A stretch of DNA of 64,000 nt from Pseudomonadota bacterium (GTDB taxonomy: Bacteria; Pseudomonadota; Gammaproteobacteria; Burkholderiales; Burkholderiaceae_B), in assembly GCA_023387815.1 (NCBI GenBank), contig JAEWHK010000010.1:1-64000 (forward strand), written 5' to 3'. Under the pieces are notes generated by a model that did not search any database, was not told where the DNA came from, and saw only the letters and a program-made list of their open reading frames with translations. A program made the translations under genes and the position numbers. This document shows, piece by piece, positions 26,384 through 33,194 of the stretch; positions within the stretch are counted from its first letter, which is position 1; each line of letters begins with the position of its first letter.

Positions 26384-26505
26384 TGCGTATTGGCGTACTG
26401 TGATTTTCAAGCAGACTGCAAGAGAAGTGTGTTTGCGTATTGTGGTTATCAATTAGACTTCAGCAGAAGTGCGTTTGCGTGCTGTTCATTCGTGATTGCA
26501 CCCTT
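26384..26505. repeat. Degenerate 42-bp repeats before the toxin-antitoxin array
   Basis: Three imperfect copies of about 42 bp, each beginning near aagtgYgtttgcgtRYTGT, fill the space between purU and the first array promoter. They are not shared by the later units. No gene is visible. Confidence 0.55.
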
Positions 26506-26519
26506 CGGAAAGTACGATA

Positions 26520-26548
26520 TTGACAATTGAAGCATGGATCTTTACATT
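26520..26548 (+). promoter_or_regulatory. Promoter of antisense RNA 1
   Basis: TTGACA (26520-26525), a 17-bp spacer and TACATT (26543-26548), a near-consensus sigma-70 promoter. The predicted start is near 26555. Confidence 0.85.
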
Positions 26549-26554
26549 AATACG

Positions 26555-26702
26555 TGAAGTCGGTGGGCCCATTACCCACCGACCCCTGATTAGTAAGCTG
26601 GCGTACTATACGCCAGCAATATACCGATCAGGATAAGTTGAAATACGATTCTATGCATCGTACCCTCCTTATCACGCAGGCCCGGCTTCGGTCGGGCCTT
26701 TT
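26555..26702 (+). ncRNA. Sib-like antisense antitoxin RNA, copy 1
   Basis: RNA of about 148 nt, inferred from the promoter at 26520-26548 and the terminator at 26678-26702. It begins with a 9-bp stem GTCGGTGGG/CCCACCGAC. It then runs fully antisense to the peptide gene at 26590-26658 and its SD. It ends in AGGCCCGGC-TTCG-GTCGGGCCT-TTTT, a stem with a stable C(UUCG)G loop. Length and layout match the Sib RNAs of E. coli (about 140 nt). Predicted role: cis-acting antitoxin that base-pairs with and silences the toxin message. Confidence 0.85.
26590..26658 (-). CDS. Ibs-like hydrophobic type I toxin peptide, copy 1
   Basis: A 22-codon frame from ATG 26656-26658 with the strong SD AAGGAGGG four bases upstream. 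The peptide begins M-H-R-I-V, has the hydrophobic core LILIGILLAYSTPAY and ends in Tyr, close in length and style to Ibs toxins (18-19 aa, ending SAY/QAY), which insert into the inner membrane. It is a likely membrane-depolarising toxin. Four paralogues keep the same core with synonymous changes, which supports coding. A toxin promoter is not evident on the minus strand. Confidence 0.8.
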   Translation of the reverse strand: MHRIVFQLILIGILLAYSTPAY

Positions 26703-26870
26703 ACCGTCCGCATTGTCCATAAATGCAGCGGTGATATTCTGAATTCTGTGCGCTTGCAGTGGATGATGCGGTGAATGGTTTTAGCGCATGAGGAAATCCG
26801 AAGTCTGCATTCACACAGTGGCCTGCTTCGCCGTATTCCGCCTGGCTATCAGTGGACTGACAACTCCTGA

Positions 26871-26930
26871 ATACTCATCATCAAATAAGCGCCTTCAACC
26901 GATGATCGATAATCGTGAATGCTTCGCGTA
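26871..26930 (-). pseudogene. Relic of the LysR gene 3' end in array spacer 1
   Basis: The stretch actcatcatcaaataagcg ... aatgcttcgcg resembles the last 60 bp of the LysR gene that starts its stop codon at 28263 (ctcatcagcgaatcgcctg ... aacgcttcggg), about 70% identical by eye with a small gap. It indicates that duplication of the array carried part of the neighbouring gene. Confidence 0.55.
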
Positions 26931-26965
26931 TTATTAATGATAATTACTCTTCGGAAAGTACGATA

Positions 26966-26994
26966 TTGACAATTGCGGTGCTGTTCAGTACAGT
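26966..26994 (+). promoter_or_regulatory. Promoter of antisense RNA 2
   Basis: TTGACA (26966-26971), a 17-bp spacer and TACAGT (26989-26994). The spacer sequence differs from the other copies, yet its length is kept exactly. Confidence 0.8.
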
Positions 26995-27000
26995 CAAATG

Positions 27001-27148
27001 TGAAGCCGGTGGGCTGCTAACCACCGGCCTCCTGATCAGTAAGCGGGCGTACTGTACGCCAGCAATATACAAATCAGGATAAGTTGAATTACGATATATC
27101 GCATCGTACTCTCCTTACCACACAGGCCCGGCTTCGGTCGGGCCTTTT
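27001..27148 (+). ncRNA. Sib-like antisense antitoxin RNA, copy 2
   Basis: Predicted RNA of about 148 nt from the promoter at 26966-26994 to the UUCG terminator ending at 27148. The 5' stem is GCCGGTGG/CCACCGGC. This copy diverges most in its first 60 nt, which would limit cross-pairing with the other toxin messages. It covers the peptide gene at 27036-27104 and its SD. Confidence 0.83.
27036..27104 (-). CDS. Ibs-like hydrophobic type I toxin peptide, copy 2
   Basis: 22 codons from ATG 27102-27104 with SD AAGGAGAG. The peptide begins M-R-Y-I-V-I-Q and has LILICILLAYSTPAY, with a Cys replacing Gly in the core and TGA instead of TAA as stop. Conservation is at the protein level while several third positions differ from copy 1 (for example CCC for CCA, TAC for TAT). 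Confidence 0.78.
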   Translation of the reverse strand: MRYIVIQLILICILLAYSTPAY

Positions 27149-27459
27149 ACCGTCCACGTTGCCCATCAACGCAGCGGCGATATTCTGAATTCTGTGCGAC
27201 TACAGTGGATGATCGTGTGAATAGTTTTAGCGCATTGGGATATCCGAAGTCCAAGACGACGCCTGGAACTCAGTCATCACTCTTCACGATGAACTTCATT
27301 GCCTGGCATTCAACAAATTGCCATCTGCAAATATTGGTATAACAGCAGCGTTCTCAATCTCACTTCAACTATGATCAGACTCTTAGCACATAATTTTTCT
27401 CGTGGATTGTCTGGCGCCACCGCGATATTTCTAAAACGTCCCCTTCGGAAAGTACGATA

Positions 27460-27488
27460 TTGACATTTGAAGCACGGATCTATACATT
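27460..27488 (+). promoter_or_regulatory. Promoter of antisense RNA 3
   Basis: TTGACA (27460-27465), a 17-bp spacer and TACATT (27483-27488). Confidence 0.85.
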
Positions 27489-27494
27489 AATACG

Positions 27495-27641
27495 TGAAGC
27501 CGGTGAGCTACGACTCACCGGCTCCTGATTAGTAAGCGGGCGTACCGTACGCCAGCAATATACCGATCAGGATAAGTTGAAATACGATTCTGTTCATCGT
27601 ACCCTCCTTATCACGCAGGCCCGGCTTCGGTCGGGCCTTTT
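27495..27641 (+). ncRNA. Sib-like antisense antitoxin RNA, copy 3
   Basis: Predicted RNA of about 147 nt ending in the UUCG terminator at 27617-27641. The 5' stem is GCCGGTGAG/CTCACCGGC: relative to copy 1 the T-A pair has become C-G and a G-C pair has become A-T, compensatory changes that support a functional RNA hairpin. It covers the peptide gene at 27529-27597. Confidence 0.84.
27529..27597 (-). CDS. Ibs-like hydrophobic type I toxin peptide, copy 3
   Basis: 22 codons from ATG 27595-27597, SD AAGGAGGG. The peptide begins M-N-R-I-V-F-Q and carries LILIGILLAYGTPAY (Gly for Ser near the C-terminus). It is very similar to copy 1. Confidence 0.8.
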   Translation of the reverse strand: MNRIVFQLILIGILLAYGTPAY

Positions 27642-27809
27642 ACCGTCCACGTTGCCCATCAACGCAGCGGTGATATTCTGAATTCTGTGCGACTACAGTG
27701 GATGATGCTGCGAATGGTTTTAGCACATGAGGATATCCGAAGTCTAAGGTAACACAGAGGCCTGCTTCGCCGTTTACCGCCTGGCCTTCAGGGGACTGAC
27801 AATTCCTGA

Positions 27810-27868
27810 ATACTTATCATCAAATAAGCGCCTTCAACCAATGACCGAAAATCGTGAATGCGTCGCGT
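27810..27868 (-). pseudogene. Relic of the LysR gene 3' end in array spacer 3
   Basis: A second copy of the stretch at 26871-26930 (tacttatcatcaaataagcg ... aatgcgtcgcg), also resembling the 3' end of the LysR gene. It lies between units 3 and 4, as expected if units were duplicated together with neighbouring DNA. Confidence 0.5.
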
Positions 27869-27904
27869 ATCGTTAATGACAATTACCCTTCGGAAAGTAC
27901 GATA

Positions 27905-27933
27905 TTGACATTTGAAGCGCGGATATATACATT
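27905..27933 (+). promoter_or_regulatory. Promoter of antisense RNA 4
   Basis: TTGACA (27905-27910), a 17-bp spacer and TACATT (27928-27933). Confidence 0.85.
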
Positions 27934-27939
27934 AATACG

Positions 27940-28086
27940 TGAAGCCGATGAGCGGGAACTCACCGGCCCCTGATTAGTAAGCGGGCGTACTATACGCCAG
28001 CAATATACCGATCAGGATAAGATGAATGACGATATTACGCATCGTATCCTCCTTATCACGCAGGCCCGGCTTCGGTCGGGCCTTTT
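27940..28086 (+). ncRNA. Sib-like antisense antitoxin RNA, copy 4
   Basis: Predicted RNA of about 147 nt ending in the UUCG terminator at 28062-28086. The 5' stem GCCGATGAG/CTCACCGGC has one A-C mismatch, otherwise as copy 3. It covers the peptide gene at 27974-28042 and its SD. Confidence 0.83.
27974..28042 (-). CDS. Ibs-like hydrophobic type I toxin peptide, copy 4
   Basis: 22 codons from ATG 28040-28042 with SD AAGGAGGA. The peptide begins M-R-N-I-V-I-H and carries the full core LILIGILLAYSTPAY. It is nearest to the LysR gene, whose stop is about 220 bp to the right on the same strand. Confidence 0.8.
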   Translation of the reverse strand: MRNIVIHLILIGILLAYSTPAY

Positions 28087-28262
28087 ACCGTCCACGTTGC
28101 CCATCAACGCAGCGGTGATATTCTGAATTCTGTCCAACTGCAGTGGATGATGCTGTGAAGGGTTTTAGCGCATGGGGATATCCGATGGCTGAGGCAGCGA
28201 GTGACACTCACTTGTTCATCACCACTTATCTGCTCGCCGAGTTGCCAATTCCCAATCACTCA

Positions 28263-29156
28263 TCAGCGAATCGCCTGTGCCTTCAGCCATTGCTCGAAGA
28301 TCGTTAACGCTTCGGGATAACTGTCGGCCTTCGGGTAACCGAAATAATAAGAGGTATCTACCGGCAGTGTGGCCGCCAGGGGCATCACGTAGCGCCCGCT
28401 TTTTATGTGTTCTCGTGCCACGAATGCAGGCACCAGCGCCATGCCCAGTCCCGCATCCACCGCCGCCAGAAGCATGGTGAACAATTCATAGCGAGGGCCA
28501 CCCAGCACCAGTGGACTGAATGGCAGTTCATTGTGTTCATACCAGTTTGGCCAGGCGTCAGGCCGGGTCATCATATGCAGATGTGTCAGCTGCGACATCG
28601 CCCCCGCGCCCTTCTGTTTTGCGCGAGCCAGCAACTGCGAAGAACACACCGGGACCAGTTCCTGTTCCTGAAACAGCATGACGCCATGCGTATTCGGCCA
28701 CGGCTGCGAAGCATGATAAATCGCTCCATCTACCGGCACATCCGTGAACTGAAATGGATGTGTTCTGACCGACAGACTGATCTGAATATCCGGCCAGTGC
28801 CGCTGGAACTCCGCCAGACGTGGAATCAGCCAGGTCGTGGCAAGCGTAGGCAAGGTTGCGATATGCAGACTTCGACCAAGGCCGGATCGACTCATCAGGC
28901 CAAAAGTATCCTTCTGCAACTGCTCCAGATGGTGGCGGATTCGTGCTGCGTATTCCGCTCCCTGCGTAGTCAGGGAGATACGACGTCGCACCCGGTTAAA
29001 AAGCGTCACCCCAAGCCGCGCTTCCAGCCCTTCAACCTGTCGGAAAACGGCACTATGGGTCAGCGAGAGTTCTTCTGCCGCCCTGGAAAAAGAGCCCAGA
29101 CGTGCACAGGCCTCGAATGCCTGAAGTGCACCCAGGCTGGGAATTCCCTTTCGCAT
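28263..29156 (-). CDS. LysR-family regulator (GcvA-like), divergent from gcdH
   Basis: A 297 aa transcription factor. The winged HTH at residues 8-65 reads GALQAFEACARLGSFSRAAEELSLTHSAVFRQVEGLEARLGV, followed by the periplasmic-binding-protein-like effector domain starting at LHIATLPTLATTWLIPRL, typical of the GcvA subgroup. It is transcribed divergently from the glutaryl-CoA dehydrogenase gene across a 153 bp AT-rich gap and probably controls it. Its 3' end is echoed twice inside the neighbouring toxin-antitoxin array. Confidence 0.9.
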   Translation of the reverse strand: MRKGIPSLGALQAFEACARLGSFSRAAEELSLTHSAVFRQVEGLEARLGVTLFNRVRRRISLTTQGAEYAARIRHHLEQLQKDTFGLMSRSGLGRSLHIATLPTLATTWLIPRLAEFQRHWPDIQISLSVRTHPFQFTDVPVDGAIYHASQPWPNTHGVMLFQEQELVPVCSSQLLARAKQKGAGAMSQLTHLHMMTRPDAWPNWYEHNELPFSPLVLGGPRYELFTMLLAAVDAGLGMALVPAFVAREHIKSGRYVMPLAATLPVDTSYYFGYPKADSYPEALTIFEQWLKAQAIR

Positions 29157-29309
29157 CGTATTACCTCATAGTGTAGGATCTGAAACGACAGCACGACATT
29201 GTGCATTTTTTTCAATTGATGATTGATAATTTAACACATACAATGCTCACAATAACATTGAAAATATTCACAAACATTCTCAAGAATCCAACCAATACAG
29301 GAGCCTGAC

Positions 29310-30503
29310 ATGTCCTCTAACCCTTCCTTTCACTGGGATGATCCTCTGCTGCTGAATGCGCAGCTGACCGACGAAGAACGCATGATCCGTGATGCAGCCG
29401 CAGCCTACTGTCAGGACAAGCTGGCACCGCGCGTTCTGGAAGCCTTTCGTCACGAGAAAACCGACCCCGCCATCTTCAGCGAAATGGGCGAACTCGGCCT
29501 GCTTGGCCCGACCATTCCAGAGGAATACGGTGGCGGTGGCCTCAATTACGTTTCCTATGGCCTGATTGCACGCGAAGTCGAACGCATTGACTCAGGCTAT
29601 CGCTCCATGATGAGCGTGCAATCTTCGCTGGTCATGGTACCTATCAACGAATTCGGCAGCGAAGAACAGAAGAAGAAATATCTGCCCAAACTGGCTGCCG
29701 GTGAATGGATTGGCTGCTTTGGTCTGACTGAGCCCAATCACGGCTCTGATCCCGACGGCATGGAAACCCGCGCAAAGAAAATTGATAGCGGCTACAGCCT
29801 GAGCGGCAACAAAATGTGGATCACCAATTCACCAATTGCAGATGTGTTTGTCGTTTGGGCACGATGCGTAGGCGGAGAGTTTGACGGAAAGATCCGCGGT
29901 TTCATTCTGGAAAAAAATATGAAGGGTCTGTCTGCACCCGCCATCCATGGCAAGGTCGGACTGCGTGCTTCTATCACAGGCGAAATCGTGATGGACGACG
30001 TCCAGGTGTCTGATGACCAGATGCTTCCGGGTGTCAGCGGACTGCGCGGCCCCTTTACCTGCCTGAATTCCGCACGCTACGGCATTGCCTGGGGTGCACT
30101 GGGCGCGGCCGAGGCATGCTGGCATACCGCACGTCAGTACACACTGGATCGCAAGCAGTTTGGACGCCCACTGGCGCAGAACCAGCTGATCCAGAAGAAA
30201 CTGGCTGACATGCAGACAGAAATCACGTTGGGCCTGCAGGGCTGCCTGCGCCTGGGCCGCATGAAAGATGAAGGTACTGCCGCTGTTGAAATCACATCCA
30301 TTATGAAGCGTAACTCTTGCGGTAAATCGCTGGATATCGCGCGCATGGCCCGCGATATGCTGGGGGGCAATGGTATTTCAGATGAATTTGGTGTCGCGCG
30401 CCACCTGGTAAATCTGGAAGTAGTCAATACCTATGAAGGCACACACGATGTTCACGCTCTCATTCTGGGACGTGCGCAAACGGGTCTGCAGGCGTTTTAC
30501 TGA
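29310..30503 (+). CDS. gcdH: Glutaryl-CoA dehydrogenase
   Basis: FAD-dependent acyl-CoA dehydrogenase of 397 aa that oxidises and decarboxylates glutaryl-CoA to crotonyl-CoA in lysine, tryptophan and aromatic degradation. The N-terminus SFHWDDPLLLNAQLTDEERM and the catalytic Glu in NTYEGTHDVHALILGRA are diagnostic for GcdH rather than other family members. Other blocks are CFGLTEPNHGSDP (flavin/substrate loop), KMWITNSPIADVFVVWA and RDMLGGNGISDEF. A good SD (GGAG) precedes the ATG by about 8 bases. A terminator follows at 30550-30577. Confidence 0.95.
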   Translation: MSSNPSFHWDDPLLLNAQLTDEERMIRDAAAAYCQDKLAPRVLEAFRHEKTDPAIFSEMGELGLLGPTIPEEYGGGGLNYVSYGLIAREVERIDSGYRSMMSVQSSLVMVPINEFGSEEQKKKYLPKLAAGEWIGCFGLTEPNHGSDPDGMETRAKKIDSGYSLSGNKMWITNSPIADVFVVWARCVGGEFDGKIRGFILEKNMKGLSAPAIHGKVGLRASITGEIVMDDVQVSDDQMLPGVSGLRGPFTCLNSARYGIAWGALGAAEACWHTARQYTLDRKQFGRPLAQNQLIQKKLADMQTEITLGLQGCLRLGRMKDEGTAAVEITSIMKRNSCGKSLDIARMARDMLGGNGISDEFGVARHLVNLEVVNTYEGTHDVHALILGRAQTGLQAFY

Positions 30504-30549
30504 TATTTCACTTGCGGTTCGCCGCAATTTCCACAAGCGCCAAAGAAGA

Positions 30550-30577
30550 AATGCCTCCGAGTGGAGGCATTTTTTTG
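30550..30577 (+). terminator. Rho-independent terminator after gcdH
   Basis: AATGCCTCC, loop GAGT, GGAGGCATT, then TTTTTT. It starts 47 bp after the stop codon. Confidence 0.92.
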
Positions 30578-30595
30578 ATTTCCTGATCTTCTAAT

Positions 30596-30725
30596 CACTT
30601 GGACTATCGAACTCCTGATCACTTGAGCTCTTGAACTATTGAATTCTTGAACTATTGAATTCTCAAACTCTTGAACTATTGAAATCTAGATATCTTAATC
30701 TCCTGATCTATTGATATCCTGTTCC
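30596..30725. repeat. Degenerate short tandem repeats (ttgaactattgaattc-like)
   Basis: AT-rich imperfect repeats such as cttgaactattgaattc, occurring about six times with drift, between gcdH and the MaoC-like gene. They are similar in style to the array at 11470-11610 but different in sequence. No gene is visible. Confidence 0.65.
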
Positions 30726-30757
30726 CACGATCATTTGCGAAGTCACGGGGCCCACTA

Positions 30758-31216
30758 TTAGTCTTCGTCTTTTTCTATGCTGTCTGAAATATCGAAAAGA
30801 CTGGTGGCGTCCAGTTCCAGGACAGTTTCACCTTTCTGATTCGTGACTTCCCAGCTCCATAACAGAATGCCCAGGCCTTCCCGCGTGTTGGAAACGCGCT
30901 TGGCCTTGACGACACCTTTCCAGAATAGATCGTCGCCGGGTCGCACAGGCTTGAGCCATTTCACACTATCAAGGCCTGGAGACGCAAAGGATTCGGAACC
31001 ATCCAGCGCCGCTTCAACTGCCATCTTCATTGCGATACCACAGGTATGCCAGCCGCTGGCAATCAGGCCTTTCCACGGTCCGGCCTTGGCGCGCTCAGGA
31101 TCAACGTGAAACCATTGAGGATCATACTCTTTGGCGAAGCGAATGATTTCCTCTTCCGTCAAATGTCGTGGACCCTGTTCAAAAACCATACCCGGCTGGA
31201 ATTGCGCGAATTTCAT
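30758..31216 (-). CDS. MaoC-like (R)-hydratase / hot-dog dehydratase
   Basis: A 152 aa protein of the MaoC dehydratase family. The hydratase motif is visible as FAKEYDPQWFHVDPERAKAGPWKGLIASGWHT, with the Asp and His that act on enoyl-CoA. Length fits a single-domain hot-dog hydratase. It is divergent from the alpha/beta hydrolase gene and could work beside GcdH on crotonyl- or similar enoyl-CoA, though co-regulation is not shown. Confidence 0.9.
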   Translation of the reverse strand: MKFAQFQPGMVFEQGPRHLTEEEIIRFAKEYDPQWFHVDPERAKAGPWKGLIASGWHTCGIAMKMAVEAALDGSESFASPGLDSVKWLKPVRPGDDLFWKGVVKAKRVSNTREGLGILLWSWEVTNQKGETVLELDATSLFDISDSIEKDED

Positions 31217-31403
31217 TTAACAAACCTTGTGGTGAGCGGCATGGAACCAACGTCTGCGGCATGCCCCTCTATAAATACGAGCTCTGAATTGATAAACTGT
31301 TGCGGAAGCGCCGCCTTTGCTTGCGCCTCCAAACAACCATGTGCAACGATCTATTTTACTGAAAGTCTGCACCCGTAACCGTAAACGCACAAATATTCTG
31401 AAA

Positions 31404-32204
31404 ATGGCTGACACGCAACTGATTGACGTTTCATATGACGGAAAAAAGGTCTCTATTGAGTACCAGATGCTTCGCCCGCAAGCCACTGACCGCCCCTTGC
31501 TGGTCTTTCTCCACGAGGGATTGGGATCCGTCGGTATGTGGAAACAGTGGCCGGCAGACACTTGTAATACGCTGGACTGCCGTGGGCTGGTTTTTTCACG
31601 CTACGGTTACGGAAAATCCACGGCACGTCCGCATAACGAGCGATGGCCAGTCGATTTTATGCATATTCAGGCACGACAGTTCTTGCCTGCCTTTTTTGAA
31701 GCACTGGGTCTGGATACAAGAAAGGATCAGCCTGTTCTGGTCGGACACAGTGACGGAGCCTCCATCGCCCTGCTCTACGCTGCCGCCTTTCCAGATCGCA
31801 TACGAGCCGCTGCCGTACTGGCACCGCATTTGTTTGTGGAAGACGTGACCCTACGCAATATTGAGAATGCCAGAGCAGTGTTTTCAAGCACAGATCTGCC
31901 ACAAAAACTGGCGCGCTATCATGCCGATGTTGATTCGGCATTCTGGGGATGGAACGATGTCTGGCTGAATCCGGCGTTTCGTGACTGGAATATCGAAGAA
32001 GAGGTTGCACGCATTCAGTGCCCCGTTCTTGCCATACAAGGTCGCGATGACGAATATGGAACCCTGGCGCAGGTTGAACATCTTGCTGAACTGGCGCGCA
32101 ATGCCAGTCTGTATATCATGGACGACTGTCGTCACTCGCCCCATATCGACAAACCGAAAGAAACCATAGATGCCATAGCCGCTTTTGTGCGCAAACTGCC
32201 GTGA
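31404..32204 (+). CDS. Alpha/beta hydrolase
   Basis: About 266 aa from the ATG at 31404, which is preferred over an upstream ATG at 31317 that would add an unlikely basic leader. It has the nucleophile elbow VGHSDGASIALLYAA (Ser), an acid residue in AIQGRDDEYGT and His in DDCRHSPHIDKP, with oxyanion-forming FLHEGLGSVGMWKQW. The substrate is unknown; ester, lactone or C-C hydrolysis are all possible. It is convergent with a LysR gene. Confidence 0.85.
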   Translation: MADTQLIDVSYDGKKVSIEYQMLRPQATDRPLLVFLHEGLGSVGMWKQWPADTCNTLDCRGLVFSRYGYGKSTARPHNERWPVDFMHIQARQFLPAFFEALGLDTRKDQPVLVGHSDGASIALLYAAAFPDRIRAAAVLAPHLFVEDVTLRNIENARAVFSSTDLPQKLARYHADVDSAFWGWNDVWLNPAFRDWNIEEEVARIQCPVLAIQGRDDEYGTLAQVEHLAELARNASLYIMDDCRHSPHIDKPKETIDAIAAFVRKLP

Positions 32205-32247
32205 AGTAGCATGTCATGACTTCATGGCTATTGTGATAACCGTCACA

Positions 32248-33120
32248 CTACATCTGTGATTCCAGCCACGCTGCAAATGCGCGCGTATCTTCAACCGCAT
32301 TGTGAGCAATGCCGTAGTAATAACGCGTTACGGGCAATGTCAGATTCGGAAAGGGACAGCAAAGGCGACCCGATGCAATATCACTGGACACAAGGGACCG
32401 CGGGACCGCGGCAAATCCCAGGCCATCTGCGACGGCCTGAAGTACAAAATGCACATGATCAAACTGCATCTGGCCTGCAGGCGTCACTGGCTTTATGCCT
32501 GCTTTCTCGCACCATGCATCCCAGTCGCCCTTGCGGGTTTTTGCACTCAGGAGAGTAAGCTTCGCCAAAGCTTGCGGCCGGGTAATTGCCGCAGTCTCCA
32601 CTGTGGCAGGCGATGCAACCAGACAAACGTCATCTTCAATAAAAGGATAGAGCTGCATGGAATCGGACCAGCCTTTTACGCCTCGCCGAATTGCAACATC
32701 AAAATCATCTGAAGCCTCGGGCGCGGCTGTTGTGGTCAGCACGTGCGGTTCAATTCCCGGATGGCGCGCGATGAAGTCAGGTAATCGCGGGATCAGCCAT
32801 CTGACCGCGAATGACGGCCGTACATTGATTTTAACCACCCGCTCAGGCGGCTGATTCATCACCGATTGCGCTGCGCTGGCGATCTGATCGAGCGCCGTTT
32901 CCGTCTGCTTGAAAAATCGCAGACCTTCTACCGTGAGACTGACCTGTCTGACGCGACGCTCGAAAAGACGTACCCCCAGATAGGCTTCCAGGGCTTTGAC
33001 CTGATGGCTTACCGCGCTATGCGTGATATGCAGCTCATTGGCGGCCAGGCTGAAGCTCTGGTGACGCGCAGCCGCAACGAAGGCACGCACTGCGTTGAGT
33101 GGGGGAAGAGAATGATTCAT
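32248..33120 (-). CDS. LysR-family regulator (GcvA-like), divergent from an MFS gene
   Basis: A 290 aa regulator with HTH NAVRAFVAAARHQSFSLAANELHITHSAVSHQVKALEAYLGV and the GcvA-type effector domain beginning VKINVRPSFAVRWLIPRLPDF. The ATG at 33120 gives the family N-terminus MNHSLPPLNAVRAF; an ATG seven codons earlier is also open. It lies 74 bp from the MFS transporter gene in the opposite direction and likely controls it. Confidence 0.88.
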   Translation of the reverse strand: MNHSLPPLNAVRAFVAAARHQSFSLAANELHITHSAVSHQVKALEAYLGVRLFERRVRQVSLTVEGLRFFKQTETALDQIASAAQSVMNQPPERVVKINVRPSFAVRWLIPRLPDFIARHPGIEPHVLTTTAAPEASDDFDVAIRRGVKGWSDSMQLYPFIEDDVCLVASPATVETAAITRPQALAKLTLLSAKTRKGDWDAWCEKAGIKPVTPAGQMQFDHVHFVLQAVADGLGFAAVPRSLVSSDIASGRLCCPFPNLTLPVTRYYYGIAHNAVEDTRAFAAWLESQM

Positions 33121-33194
33121 GTGTTCAATTTTATAACACATGACATAAAATAATCTCGTTTGTCATAGCCCGGCCAACGCAGTAGCATTCCCGG

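Larger units (their letters stand above)
26505..28190. repeat. Four tandem copies of a 445-494 bp unit (type I toxin-antitoxin array)
   Basis: Each unit contains cttcggaaagtacgatattg, the promoter, a variable stem-loop, the antisense RNA body, a UUCG terminator and a conserved tail (ccgtccacgttgcccatcaa ... tatccgaagtc). The promoter -35 hexamers begin at 26520, 26966, 27460 and 27905. Units 1 and 3 share a longer spacer than unit 2. Differences between copies respect the peptide reading frame and the RNA stems, so each copy appears to be under selection. Confidence 0.95.

Noticed and set aside
26505..28190. CRISPR array or mobile-element interpretation of the four-unit repeat
   Set aside because: Units are 445-494 bp with internal promoters, terminators and open frames, not short repeats with unique spacers; there are no cas genes, transposase or terminal inverted repeats.
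32232..32247. TGTGATAACCGTCACA, a perfect TGTGA-N6-TCACA CRP-like palindrome
   Set aside because: It lies between the 3' ends of two convergent genes, where no promoter is expected; it is more likely part of a convergent terminator structure or chance.
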